A stretch of 64,000 bases of DNA from Nonomuraea dietziae (GCF_014195505.1 NZ_JACIBV010000001.1:6262001-6326000), one strand, 5' to 3'. Positions 49,857-58,982 are shown, numbered from the stretch's first letter. The notes: generated from the sequence alone by a model not told the origin. Numbers and translations are program-made.

Positions 49857-51969
49857 GCTGATCGTGCAGCCGGCGTAGCGGCCGGGGCGCCCACCAGTTG
49901 GCGTCCCCGGCCAGACGCATGAACGCCGGCACGAGCACGGCCCTGATGACCGTGGCGTCCACGAGGATCGCCACCGCCATTCCCACCCCGATCATCTGCA
50001 CGAACAGCACCCCCGCCGTGGCGTAGACGGCGAAGGACAGGGCGAGGATCGCGCCGGCCGCCGTGATGAGCGGGGCGCCCCTCTGCAGCCCGCCCGCCAC
50101 GGCCGCGGTCGTGTCGCCCGTCCTGACGTACTCCTCCCTGATCCGCTCGATCAGGAAGACCTCGTAGTCCATCGACAGCCCGTAGGCGATGCAGAACATC
50201 AGGATCGGGATGCTCGGGTCGATGCTTCCCGTCGAGGTGAACCCGAGCAGGCCCGACAGGTTGCCCTCCTGGTAGACCCACACCAGCGCGCCGAACATCA
50301 CCGCCATGCTCAGCAGGTTCAGCACCGTGGCCTTGAGCGGGATCAGCACGCTGCCGGTCATCAGGAAGAGAATCACGAACGTGACCGCGAACATCAGCCC
50401 GATCAGGAGCGGCAGCCTGTCCACCACCGACGAGCGGTAGTCGGCCAGCTCCGCCATGTACCCGCCGACCAGCACCTCGAACGGCGCGGGTGCCGCGCGC
50501 ACCCGGGAGACGAGCTCGATCGGATCACCCTCCATCTGCGCGGCCGTGGGCACGACCGACAGCCAGGTGCCCTCCCCGCTCCGGAACCTGGCGGTGTCGC
50601 CCCCGCTCACCCGGGTCCCCGCCACGTAGGAGCCCTCGGACGAGTCCACCTGCGCGACGCCTTCGAGCCGCGAGAGCGTGGCGGCGTACCCGGCGACGCC
50701 GGAGGTGGGGGAGACGGACACCACCTGCAGCGCGTCCGTCTCCTCGGCGGGGAACTCGGCCCTGATGATCTCCTGGGTCTGCCTGGCGGGCGCCGAGGCG
50801 GGCAGGACGCGGTCGTCGGCCACGCCGAAGTTCAGCCCGAGGAACGGCGAGCCGAGCAGGAGCAGCAGGGCGGTCGCCGCGCCGCCGTACAGCACCGGCC
50901 TGCGCATCACGCGGACGGCCACCGCGTGCCAGAACCCACCGGCGCGCCTGCCCCGATCCGCCTTGGGGATCACCCTGCCGCCCACCGAGGCCAGGACGGC
51001 CGGCAGCACCACGACCGCTCCCGCCACCCCTCCGGCCACGACCGCGATCCCGGCGTAGGCGAAGGAGCGAAGAAAGTCGAAGGGCAGAGCCAGCAGGACG
51101 GCCAGCGACGCCGCCACCGTCATCCCGCTGAAGACGACGGTGCGGCCCGCCGTGGCCACAGCCGCCACGACCGCCTGCTCGTGGGTGGCGCCGCGCCTGA
51201 CCTCCTCCAGGAAACGGGCGATCACGAACAACGAGTAGTCGATGCCCAGCGCCAGTCCCATGGCCAGGGTGATGTTCAGCGCGAAGGTCGAGACGTCGAC
51301 GAAGAGCAGCACGCCGCGCAGCATCGCCAGCGTCGCGATCATCGCGAACACCCCGACGAGGATCGGCAGCACCGCCCCCAGCACCCTGCGCGAGTAGACC
51401 CACAGCAGGGCGAACACCAGCGGGAAGATGATCATCTCGGCCCGCAGGAAGTCCTGCCTCGCCTGGGGGACGGTCTGCCTGAACACCTCCTCGCCGCCGC
51501 CCGACCGCACGGAGATCGTCTCGCCGCCCTTGGTGACCTGCGGCACCAGCGCCGGCAGGATCCGCGAGCGCACCACGGTCGCGTCACCGGGGATGCGCGC
51601 CACGACCAGGGCCCGCCTGCCGTCCTCGCTGCGCAGGGTGGCGGGCCTTCCCCTCGTCCAGTACGACGCCGCCTCCGCCACGCCCTCGAACGCGGCCACC
51701 CGGCGGGTCAGCTCCCTGCCCTCGGCCTCGACGTCGGCGTCGTCGACCGTGCCGTCGCGCGCGGTGACCAGCAGGATCAGGTCGACGCTGCCCGTGCCGA
51801 ACCGCTCGGCCAGCTCGGCCCCCGCCCTGTCGGACTCCGAGCCGGGCGCCTCGAACCTGGCCAGCGAGAGGGCGTTCACTGTTCCCGCGCCGAGCACCCC
51901 CATGACCAGCGTGGCCAGCAGGGCCAGCAGCATGACGAGACGGCGGTGCCGTACCAGAAAGGACCCCAC
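49720..51969 (-). CDS. MMPL-family RND transporter
   Basis: 749 residues with about 12 membrane helices in two RND halves. First half: LVMLLALLATLVMGVLGAGT, MGLALGIDYSLFVIARFLEE (RND family A motif). Second half: FCIAYGLSMDYEVFLIERIREE and AILVDATVIRAVLVPAFMRL. MMPL proteins export lipids (trehalose monomycolate in mycobacteria) or act in drug efflux. GTG 51969 follows GGGGAG. The last ~45 residues, from HDQLTR on, are low-complexity and lie antisense to the SRPBCC gene, so the biological C-terminus may be nearer 49850. Confidence 0.9.
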   Translation of the reverse strand: MGSFLVRHRRLVMLLALLATLVMGVLGAGTVNALSLARFEAPGSESDRAGAELAERFGTGSVDLILLVTARDGTVDDADVEAEGRELTRRVAAFEGVAEAASYWTRGRPATLRSEDGRRALVVARIPGDATVVRSRILPALVPQVTKGGETISVRSGGGEEVFRQTVPQARQDFLRAEMIIFPLVFALLWVYSRRVLGAVLPILVGVFAMIATLAMLRGVLLFVDVSTFALNITLAMGLALGIDYSLFVIARFLEEVRRGATHEQAVVAAVATAGRTVVFSGMTVAASLAVLLALPFDFLRSFAYAGIAVVAGGVAGAVVVLPAVLASVGGRVIPKADRGRRAGGFWHAVAVRVMRRPVLYGGAATALLLLLGSPFLGLNFGVADDRVLPASAPARQTQEIIRAEFPAEETDALQVVSVSPTSGVAGYAATLSRLEGVAQVDSSEGSYVAGTRVSGGDTARFRSGEGTWLSVVPTAAQMEGDPIELVSRVRAAPAPFEVLVGGYMAELADYRSSVVDRLPLLIGLMFAVTFVILFLMTGSVLIPLKATVLNLLSMAVMFGALVWVYQEGNLSGLLGFTSTGSIDPSIPILMFCIAYGLSMDYEVFLIERIREEYVRTGDTTAAVAGGLQRGAPLITAAGAILALSFAVYATAGVLFVQMIGVGMAVAILVDATVIRAVLVPAFMRLAGDANWWAPRPLRRLHDQLTRPRSRSASSRAARGSDAAPPDPTASLPTPRAEDGPRRSRTGRR

Positions 51970-52015
51970 GACTCGCTCCCCAAAACTCGGTAATGTACTC
52001 GCGTTTCTGAGGTCA

Positions 52016-52045
52016 TGAATACAAGTGATTGCTCGTATTTGTCAA
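52016..52045 (-). promoter_or_regulatory. Probable promoter of the MMPL gene
   Basis: Read on the minus strand: TTGACA (52045-52040), 18-base spacer, TATTCA (52021-52016), about 47 bases upstream of the MMPL GTG. The sequence here is AT-rich compared with the surroundings, and a partial inverted repeat AATAC...GTATT spans 52018-52039. Confidence 0.6.
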
Positions 52046-52183
52046 CGCTCGGCGGGCGCAGGCGCGGCCGTCGGTCTCCGCTGACCGTGGGCCGTGGCCG
52101 CCCGGTGAATTCTCGGCGGGCTGCACGTGAAGACATTCGATCGCACCGAATGATCGGGTTTGCGTCGCCCTACTGTGCCGTAC

Positions 52184-55100
52184 ATGTATAGACAGTTGGT
52201 GCATATCGTGCGCACCGCGATGCTGCTCGCGGCGGTGATGGCAGGGGTCGTGGTGTGCGCAGGACCAGCGTCCGCGCACCTGACGAGGGAGCACGGCGAG
52301 CTCGTCGTCACCACCTCCGGCGGTGTGACCGGTGGCCGGTTGATCGTCCACCGCGACGTGGTGACCGCGGAGCGGGCGGGGGCCTGGGCGAGCGACCTGC
52401 TGGCCGGTCCCTGCCCGGTGAGCGCCCACGGAGTGGCAGGTGACGACGGCGGCGTCCCCGACGGCATGGTCGTGGAGCTGGCCTGGGCGTGCGCGGTCGA
52501 CAGCCTTGATCTGAGCGCCCTGCTCCGCGAGGCCGGCCTGACGGAGGTGATCGCCGAGTTCGACGGCACCGCTGCCGACGTCACCGCCGTGCTGCCGGTC
52601 CTCGACGTGACCGGTGCGCATGCGCCCGGCGCGTCGAGGCCGACGGCCCCGTGGGCGCCGTTCGCACTCGGAGGCCTTGGACTGCTGGCGGTGCTGGTGC
52701 TGGTGACGCGGCGCCGTACGAGGGTGGCGGTGGTGAGCGTGCTCACGGTCGCCGTCCTGGCGCCGCAGGCGGCGCTGGCCGATGTGACACCGGAGCCCGG
52801 CGCCCGTACGGCCGCCGCCACCGGGACCCTCACGCTCACCACGCCCAACCCCAGGGCAGGGCAGCCGGTCTCCTTCAGCTATCAGACCGACCGTCCTGGA
52901 ACGCTGAACTGGGTCGGCCTCTACGGTCCGGGCGAGAAGCCGGGAGTGGCCCAGTCCAGGGTCTGGGTCCGCGCCCCCCAGGCGTCCGGCACTGTGTCGC
53001 TGAACACGACCGCGCTCGGCGAGGGCACCTGGATCGCCTACTTCATGCTGAACGACGGCTACGAGATGCTGAGCGCTCCCCTCACCTTCACCCTGTCGGG
53101 GACGGGCGCCGATGTGGTGACCGTCCAGGGCACGGTGTTCGACGACACCGACGGCGACGGCGTCAGGGAGCAGGGGGAGAAGGGGCTCGAAGGGGTCTCG
53201 GTGACCGACGGCGCGGCGTGGGCGACCACCGGGGCGGACGGCGCCTACACCCTGAGGACGGATCGCGCGCGAAGGGAGACCGACCTGGTCAACGTCGTCT
53301 CGCCGAACGGGTACACGCCCGTGCTGCGCGACGACTACATCCCCGCCTTCTTCCGCGAGGTGCCCCAGGGGCAGGGGCCGCTGACCGGCCTCGACTTCGC
53401 GCTGGTGCGGAGCGCCGCGGCGGCCGACCCCAAGGAGAAGTGGCTGATGATCTCCGACGTCGAGGTGGGCAACCGCACCGACGCCGAGTACAGGAGCTCG
53501 CTGCCTCGGTGGAAGGGGCAGGTGGAAGCGATGGCCGAGGTGGACGGCGCCACCCTGACCATCTCCACGGGAGACCTGACCGTCACCGACTACGCCGACG
53601 TCGCGCGCCGGCAGGGCGGCTACGACCTGCTGCGCGAAGGTCTACGGCAGGGCAGGCTCGGGCACCCGTTCTACCCGGTGATCGGCAACCACGACCTCGG
53701 CGGCACGCCCACCAGCACCGGCTACGCGGGCACCCTGGAGTACTGGCGGCGCAACGTCGGCCCCGAGTGGTACAGCTTCGACCGGGACGGCAGGCACGTG
53801 GTGGTCCTCGAGGACAACGACTCCCGCGGACTGAACGCCCAGCTGGAGTGGTTGCGCGAGGACCTGCGCAGGCACGCCGTGGGCAAACAGGTGCTCGTGT
53901 TCGCGCACCGCTCGCTGTTCACCCGCTGGGGGCCTGGCGCCGGCATGCAGCCGACCGTCGACGAACTGGCCAAGTACGACGTGCGGATGTTCGCCGCGGG
54001 CCACAACCAGCAGGCCGAGTACCGCAGGGGCGCCTTCGCCCGCTCGGTCGAGGTCAACAACATGGGGATGTACGGCATCGACGCCGCCAGGCCCGACTAC
54101 AAGATCCTCGACTTCACCGGCATCACCGGCGAGGACAAGGGACACGTGGTCAGCACCCACCGCCAGTTCGGCGTGAACGACGACGTGGCGCTGGTCAGTC
54201 CCGCGCCCGGCAGCGTCCACGGGGCCGAGGCTGGTGTCCCGCTGGAGATCTACGCCGAGGACGACGGCCGTACCCCCGCGAGAGCGACGCTCACGGTCAG
54301 GTTCAAGAACGGCAGGATCGTCTGGCAGCGTGAGGCGATGCCGTTCGGCGCCCGGCGGAACCCCGAAGGGATCGTCAACTGCTATAAGGGCGAGACCTGT
54401 CCCCAGGCGCACGTGTCGTGGACGCGGGCGGGCGGCAGGATCACCGGCCTGCACCCCGGTGCCTACACCGCCGAACTGGTCGTCGCCGACACCAGGGGCA
54501 GGGCCTTCCCCACGGTACGGGCCGCCTTCCAGGTGCTGGCCGACGCTCGCGTCTCGAAGCCGCGGCTCGGCCAGGAGTGGACCCGCCAGGGCGGCGACGA
54601 GCAGGGCAGGTCGGCCGCGGCGGACGACCCCGGTTCGACGCTCGACCTGCGCTGGGCGGCCAACACCGGCGAGCAGTTCCACCTCAACGGCGCGGCCGTG
54701 TCCGACGGCAGAGTGATCGTCGCCTCGCAGGCGTTCGACTCGCCGTACAGCATGATGCTCGCCTACGACGCGCTCACGGGGAAGGAGATCTGGCGCACCT
54801 ATCTCGACGGCGACGCCGAGTCCCACCCCACCGTTCACGGCGGCAGGGTCTACCTGACCACCGGCGTGGGCAGGGTCTACGCCCTCGACGCCGCCACGGG
54901 CAAGGTGGCGTGGGAGAGCATCGACGCCGAGCAGGTCAACCCCACCAACGTGCGCCGCTACGGCCGGGCGGGCGGCCCTGTCAGCGTCTTCGACCTCCCA
55001 GGTGGCCGCGCGGTCGCCGTCTACCACGAGTGGGAGGGCGTGCGCTGCAGGGACGCCGCGACCGGTGAACGGCTGCCCGGCGGTTTCTCCGCCCCCGCGG

Positions 55101-55792
55101 GATGGGGCGAGTTCCACAGCACGGCGATCAGGCGGCCGGGCTCGACCACCGCGTGGCTGCACTCGGGATCGAGCCAGTCGCTGATCTCCATGGATCTCAC
55201 CACCTGTCGGCAGGTGTCCACCGTGGACACCGGAGGCGATCTCTACTCGCAGTCGTCGCCCGCGTTCACCGACAAGGGCCTGGTCACCTCGACCTGGACG
55301 GGGACGCGGGGACACGACGTGAGCGCGGGTGGCAAGGTGCTCTGGCACGCCAAGCTCGGCACCTCCGCCACCTGCGAGTACGGCCCTCCGCCCGTCACCG
55401 GCCCCGCCACCTGGGACTCCATGGCCTACGTGGCAGGCCAGGACGGCGTGGTCCGCGCCTTCGACACCGCGGGGCCGGACCCGGCCAAGCCGGTGTGGGA
55501 GACGCCGCTGGGCTACCTGCCGGGGGAGAGCCCGATGGAGGACAGGTGGCGCGCGGGCACGATGTGCACGGCCAACGGCCTCGGCTCACCCGCCATGCAC
55601 GCGCTGGTCACCCGGAGCACGGTCTATGCCGGCACATGGGACGGCAGGGTCGTGGCGATGGAGCGCGCGAGCGGCAGGGTGCTCGCCCAGCACGACCTGG
55701 GCGGCGGCGTCGCCTCCTCCCTGTCGATCAGTGGCGACGTGCTGTACGCCCTGACCGACGACGGCTCGATCCACGCGCTGGCGACCCGGTGA
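52184..55792 (+). CDS. Large membrane-anchored metallophosphoesterase with beta-propeller
   Basis: 1202 residues. Signal peptide 1-31, an exported domain of ~120 residues with two Cys (GPCPVS, WACAVD), a TM at 158-175, RRRTR, a second hydrophobic segment 180-198 ending AALA (could be a signal of a formerly separate protein), a beta-sandwich 210-308, an SdrD-B-like Ca2+ domain (FDDTDGDGVREQGEKGLEG), calcineurin-like phosphoesterase 418-660 (ISDVE, STGD, GNHD, AHR, AGHN) and a PQQ-type propeller from about 795 (AYDALTGKEIWRTYL, YALDAATGKVAW). The usual DxH and GHxH motifs are changed to DxE and GHNQ. It probably works on the cell surface. It lies 7 bases upstream of the NicO transporter gene. 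Confidence 0.85.
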   Translation: MYRQLVHIVRTAMLLAAVMAGVVVCAGPASAHLTREHGELVVTTSGGVTGGRLIVHRDVVTAERAGAWASDLLAGPCPVSAHGVAGDDGGVPDGMVVELAWACAVDSLDLSALLREAGLTEVIAEFDGTAADVTAVLPVLDVTGAHAPGASRPTAPWAPFALGGLGLLAVLVLVTRRRTRVAVVSVLTVAVLAPQAALADVTPEPGARTAAATGTLTLTTPNPRAGQPVSFSYQTDRPGTLNWVGLYGPGEKPGVAQSRVWVRAPQASGTVSLNTTALGEGTWIAYFMLNDGYEMLSAPLTFTLSGTGADVVTVQGTVFDDTDGDGVREQGEKGLEGVSVTDGAAWATTGADGAYTLRTDRARRETDLVNVVSPNGYTPVLRDDYIPAFFREVPQGQGPLTGLDFALVRSAAAADPKEKWLMISDVEVGNRTDAEYRSSLPRWKGQVEAMAEVDGATLTISTGDLTVTDYADVARRQGGYDLLREGLRQGRLGHPFYPVIGNHDLGGTPTSTGYAGTLEYWRRNVGPEWYSFDRDGRHVVVLEDNDSRGLNAQLEWLREDLRRHAVGKQVLVFAHRSLFTRWGPGAGMQPTVDELAKYDVRMFAAGHNQQAEYRRGAFARSVEVNNMGMYGIDAARPDYKILDFTGITGEDKGHVVSTHRQFGVNDDVALVSPAPGSVHGAEAGVPLEIYAEDDGRTPARATLTVRFKNGRIVWQREAMPFGARRNPEGIVNCYKGETCPQAHVSWTRAGGRITGLHPGAYTAELVVADTRGRAFPTVRAAFQVLADARVSKPRLGQEWTRQGGDEQGRSAAADDPGSTLDLRWAANTGEQFHLNGAAVSDGRVIVASQAFDSPYSMMLAYDALTGKEIWRTYLDGDAESHPTVHGGRVYLTTGVGRVYALDAATGKVAWESIDAEQVNPTNVRRYGRAGGPVSVFDLPGGRAVAVYHEWEGVRCRDAATGERLPGGFSAPAGWGEFHSTAIRRPGSTTAWLHSGSSQSLISMDLTTCRQVSTVDTGGDLYSQSSPAFTDKGLVTSTWTGTRGHDVSAGGKVLWHAKLGTSATCEYGPPPVTGPATWDSMAYVAGQDGVVRAFDTAGPDPAKPVWETPLGYLPGESPMEDRWRAGTMCTANGLGSPAMHALVTRSTVYAGTWDGRVVAMERASGRVLAQHDLGGGVASSLSISGDVLYALTDDGSIHALATR

Positions 55793-55799
55793 CCTCGAG

Positions 55800-57026
55800 A
55801 TGACCAAGGTCCTCGCACGCGTGCTCGCGGTCGCGGGCACGGTGGCGCTGGTCCTGCTGGGGGCGGCGGGCACGGGGTGGGCACACCCCTTCGGCCCGCC
55901 GCCCGTGGCGAAGGTCCGCGCCGAAGGCTCGACGGTGGAGGTCACCTGGTCGGCCGCCGCCGACGACGTGGCCGCCCTCGAGCGAGCCGCCACCGCCGGT
56001 GGCGGCTCGCTCGCCGACTACCTGAGCAGAGGCGTCGGCGTCCAGCAGGAAGGAAGGGACTGCGCGCCGGCCGAGGTGAGCGCGCAGGCCCTGGCCACCA
56101 CGGGCGCGGTGCTGCGCTTCCGCTGCCCGGGCGAGGTCGGCGAGCTGCGGCTGCGCGTGAGCCTGCTCACCGACCTCGACCGCGCCTACCGCACCGTCTC
56201 CGTCACGCCCTCGGGCTCGGGCGCCCTCCACACCGCCGTCGCGCCCACCCAGACCATCAGCCTGTACGGCGCCGCGGCGTCCGCGCACGCCGACCTCGAC
56301 AGGTTCTTCCCGTTGGCGCTGCTCGCCGCCCTGGTCGCGGGCGCGGCCCACGCGTGCGCACCCGGCCACGGCAAGACCCTCACGGCCGGATACCTCCTGG
56401 GCGGACAGGCCCGCGCCAGGGACGCGGTCCGGCTGGGCGCGATCGTCGCCCTGATGCACACGGCGTCGGTGGCGGTGCTGGCGGTGGTGTGGTGGGCGGC
56501 GATGGAGCACGCGCCCGACCTCGGGGCGATCACACGATGGCTCCAGCTCGCCGCGGCCCTGGCGGTGCTCGCGGTGGGCGCGGGCCTCCTCCACCGCCAC
56601 CTCCGCCCTTCCGCGAGCCACGGCCACGGCCACGGCCACGGGCATGGGCATGGGCACGGGCATGGGCACGGGCACGGGCATGGGCACGGCCATGATCTCT
56701 TGACCCGCAGGGGTGTGGTGACGCTGGGGATCTCGGGCGGGCTGCTCCCCTCGCCCTCGGCGTTCCTGCTGCTGCTGACGGGTCTGCTGACCGGCAGAGC
56801 GTTCGCCGCGCTGGTTCTGGTCGCGGCGTTCGGGCTCGGCATGGCGCTCACCCTGGCGGGGGTGGGCCTGGCCGTCCTGCGGGGGCACGACGTGCTGGCA
56901 GCGGCGACCCGCACGCCCCGCCTGCGCGCCCTGGCCGGCAGAGTCCCTCTGCTGGCCGCCCTCATGGTGGCGACGGGCGGCCTGATCACCACGGGCCTGG
57001 CGGTTGCCGAGCTGCTGCGCGCATGA
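55800..57026 (+). CDS. NicO/RcnA-like nickel/cobalt transporter with His-rich loop
   Basis: 408 residues. Signal peptide 1-28 (VLLGAAGTGWAH), an exported domain 30-170 with a Cys pair, then six TM helices. GAAHACAPGHGKTLTAGYLL is the hallmark of the NicO (RcnA/HoxN-like) family, and a 25-residue His-Gly alternating run, 274-298, lies in a loop before GVVTLGISGGLLPSPSAFLL. Such proteins move Ni2+ or Co2+ across the membrane, and the His loop buffers the metal. The exported domain is typical of actinobacterial members (HupE-like). Probably cotranscribed with the phosphoesterase. Confidence 0.9.
   Translation: MTKVLARVLAVAGTVALVLLGAAGTGWAHPFGPPPVAKVRAEGSTVEVTWSAAADDVAALERAATAGGGSLADYLSRGVGVQQEGRDCAPAEVSAQALATTGAVLRFRCPGEVGELRLRVSLLTDLDRAYRTVSVTPSGSGALHTAVAPTQTISLYGAAASAHADLDRFFPLALLAALVAGAAHACAPGHGKTLTAGYLLGGQARARDAVRLGAIVALMHTASVAVLAVVWWAAMEHAPDLGAITRWLQLAAALAVLAVGAGLLHRHLRPSASHGHGHGHGHGHGHGHGHGHGHGHGHDLLTRRGVVTLGISGGLLPSPSAFLLLLTGLLTGRAFAALVLVAAFGLGMALTLAGVGLAVLRGHDVLAAATRTPRLRALAGRVPLLAALMVATGGLITTGLAVAELLRA
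56619..56693 (+). repeat. Hexanucleotide His-Gly coding repeat
   Basis: Thirteen His codons alternate with twelve Gly codons, with near-perfect hexamers CACGGC in the first part and CATGGG or CACGGG after. It is a slippage-prone microsatellite inside the NicO gene, in frame. Confidence 0.9.
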
Positions 57027-57033
57027 TTGGGCA

Positions 57034-57061
57034 TTGACGAAAACTTCTTACATGCTATTCA
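57034..57061 (+). promoter_or_regulatory. Probable promoter of the DPBB/Tat/MauE trio
   Basis: TTGACG (57034-57039), 16-base spacer, TATTCA (57056-57061), in an AT-rich patch just after the NicO gene. The first start codon is at 57137, leaving about 70 bases of leader. Confidence 0.6.
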
Positions 57062-57136
57062 TAGATCAAGTCAGAAAGTTTCAGTACCGCTGCACCTTCA
57101 TCGGGGGACCGCCAGAGCCCACCTAGGAGGACGCGC

Positions 57137-57589
57137 ATGGCGCGCAGCCAGCCCACTGACCCGCCGCCCATCGACTTACTCGGCCCCGTTCTGGGAGAAG
57201 TGTCCTGGTTCTGCTGCGGAACGGCCTGGGGGCCGTGCAGCAGCACCGGCAAAGGAGCCTGCGGCACCTGCAACTCGGGGAACATGCAGCACGCATGGCC
57301 CAACACCTCCGACGCCTGCTGGTCGATCACCCGTCCGGACCGATGCGGAGACTCGCTCTCGAGGCGGACCTGCGGTTTCCGTCACAAGACCACGGCGCTG
57401 TGCAGCGGCGCCAGCGTCGTCACCGCCATCGCCGACTGCGGCCCGCAGACCGACCTGTTCTGCGGGGAGCGCAGCTGCTGCGGTTCGACCTGCGCGAGCA
57501 ACCGCCTCATCGACCTGACGCCCGCGGCGTACAGCAAGATCGCCAGTCTCTCCACCGGCCTGCGACCGTGCGAGATCTCGACCGCCTAG
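57137..57589 (+). CDS. Cys-rich small protein, double-psi beta-barrel (RlpA/expansin)-like
   Basis: 150 residues with 15 Cys. AGGAGG lies 6 bases upstream of ATG. The C half reads CGFRHKTT...CSGASVVTAIADCGP...NRLIDLTPAAYSKI and GLRPCEIS, which lines up with RlpA/barwin folds (TRVxVTN...SVxVxxxDRGP...IIDLSxAAxxxLG). The Cys-rich N part, WFCCGTAWGPCSSTGKGACG, is unlike RlpA. There is no signal peptide and no in-frame alternative start, though a protein with so many Cys should be oxidised outside the cytosol. I considered a methylamine-dehydrogenase light chain because of the MauE-like neighbour, but the sequence pattern supports DPBB. Eleven bases before the Tat gene. Confidence 0.6.
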   Translation: MARSQPTDPPPIDLLGPVLGEVSWFCCGTAWGPCSSTGKGACGTCNSGNMQHAWPNTSDACWSITRPDRCGDSLSRRTCGFRHKTTALCSGASVVTAIADCGPQTDLFCGERSCCGSTCASNRLIDLTPAAYSKIASLSTGLRPCEISTA

Positions 57590-57599
57590 GGGGACGGCG

Positions 57600-58196
57600 A
57601 TGACCAGCAGACGGAACATGCTCAAGTCCGCCGTGCTCGCGGGCGGAGCCGGAATCGTGGGCGCCACCGCGCTCGGATCACTCGGCGCCGAGGCGGCCTT
57701 CGGCGCCACCTCACCACAGGTCGAGCCAGGAACCCCCGACCCCGACTTCGCCGAGGGCAGGATCCGTTCCATCAAGGGCAACACGCTGCTCGTCCTGGGC
57801 TCCAACATGGTCTTCCACAACATCCGAGTCGTCGACGGCACGAGCCTGTGGAAACTCGGCCCCGTCGGCTTCGAGCAGGCCCAGCCCGGTGACGGCCTCT
57901 ACGCCAGGGGCGTGCGCATGCCGGACGGCGTGCTCGCCGCCGAGTCGGTGTGGCTCAACATCGTCAACATCAAGGGCCACATCAGGAACATCACCAGCGA
58001 CAAGCTGCACCTCGACCACAACGGCAAGGAGATCCTCTGCCATGTCGTGCCCGGCAGGTCGGTCGCCGTGCACTCCGACGCGCCCGCCTCGGCGGACCTG
58101 TCGTCGCTGCGCGTGAGCCAGCACGTGCAGATCCTGGGCGCCTGGCGACCGGGGACCAACGAGGTCGACATCGCCACCGTCTTCTCCCCTCACTAG
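57600..58196 (+). CDS. Tat-signal exported protein with DUF5666-like repeats
   Basis: 198 residues. Tat signal MTSRRNMLKSAVLAGGAGIV (SRRxMLK) with cleavage near AAFGA. The mature part has two similar beta-rich stretches, GRIRSIKGNTLLVLGSNMVF and GHIRNITSDKLHLDHNGKEI, each followed by a GD-type strand, like the small DUF5666/OB-fold domain. Function unknown. Starting 10 bases after the Cys-rich gene and 9 before the MauE-like gene, it could carry the signal-less Cys-rich protein through the Tat pore. Confidence 0.8.
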   Translation: MTSRRNMLKSAVLAGGAGIVGATALGSLGAEAAFGATSPQVEPGTPDPDFAEGRIRSIKGNTLLVLGSNMVFHNIRVVDGTSLWKLGPVGFEQAQPGDGLYARGVRMPDGVLAAESVWLNIVNIKGHIRNITSDKLHLDHNGKEILCHVVPGRSVAVHSDAPASADLSSLRVSQHVQILGAWRPGTNEVDIATVFSPH

Positions 58197-58205
58197 GAGC
58201 GACAC

Positions 58206-58982
58206 ATGCAAGGGATCGCCGCGCTGCAGCCGTACGTGATCGCTGCCTTCCTCATCTGGGCGGCCGTACTGAAACTGTTCACCCGACGGATGCGATCGCA
58301 AGCCGGGCGGACCGCCCTGGCCCGGCTGGTCGGCACGGCGCGTGCGATCCCCACGCTCCGCCTCATCGGACTGGCCGAGCTGCTGGTGGCGGCGGTGCTC
58401 TTCCTGCCGCCGGTCTCACCGTGGGAGGGCACGGCCGCCGCCGCGCTCTCCACCGGTTTCCTCGCCTATCTCGCCTACTCCTCCCTCGCCGCACCCACTT
58501 CGTCATGCGGCTGCCTGGGCACCCACTCCCAGCCCGTCAACTGGCGGGCCTTCGCCCGTGCGGGGCTCCTGCTCGCCATGAGCGTCACCGCCATCTCGGC
58601 GCGGCCGTTCCACCCGAGCACCCCGCTCCTGCTGCTGGGCCTGGCCGAAGCCCTCGCCCTGCTCGGGCTGTCGCCGGAGCTGGACCGTCACTGGCTGATC
58701 CCTCTGCGCCGCCTTTCCGTACGGCTCCGCAAGCCGCTCGCGGTACGGCCGTCGCGGGATGTCCCGCTGGAGGCCTCGTTGCGCGTGCTCTACCTGAGCC
58801 CCGCGTACTGCACAGCGTCCGCGCGGCTCACCTCGGACGTCCAGGACGTGTGGGACGAGGACGGCGTGCGGTTCGCGAGCTACGCGGCGGGCCACCGAAC
58901 GGCGGTCTTCGCGATCCCACTGTCCGGCGACGACCCGAGGACGGTCCGCGTCGCCCTCGTCGAAGAACCCACCCCCGCCTGA
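58206..58982 (+). CDS. MauE/DoxX-like membrane protein
   Basis: 258 residues. Four membrane helices (AALQPYVIAAFLIWAAVLKL, LIGLAELLVAAVLFLPPV, STGFLAYLAYSSLA, and a helix at about 118-135) with SSCGCLGTH between helices 3 and 4, the CxC motif characteristic of MauE, which helps make disulfides in methylamine dehydrogenase. The ~100-residue C-terminal extension (LRVLYLSPAYCTASARLTSD) is not in MauE. AGGAG 6 bases before ATG. With its two upstream neighbours it forms a unit for exporting and oxidising a Cys-rich protein (inference). Confidence 0.8.
   Translation: MQGIAALQPYVIAAFLIWAAVLKLFTRRMRSQAGRTALARLVGTARAIPTLRLIGLAELLVAAVLFLPPVSPWEGTAAAALSTGFLAYLAYSSLAAPTSSCGCLGTHSQPVNWRAFARAGLLLAMSVTAISARPFHPSTPLLLLGLAEALALLGLSPELDRHWLIPLRRLSVRLRKPLAVRPSRDVPLEASLRVLYLSPAYCTASARLTSDVQDVWDEDGVRFASYAAGHRTAVFAIPLSGDDPRTVRVALVEEPTPA

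Noticed and set aside
56619..56693. A CRISPR-like or tandem non-coding repeat
   Set aside because: The hexamers are in frame and encode a His-Gly loop normal in this transporter family; there are no spacers.
57137..57589. Methylamine dehydrogenase light chain
   Set aside because: Suggested by the MauE-like neighbour and high Cys content, but the C half aligns better with RlpA/barwin folds, and no heavy chain, MauD or MauG gene is present.
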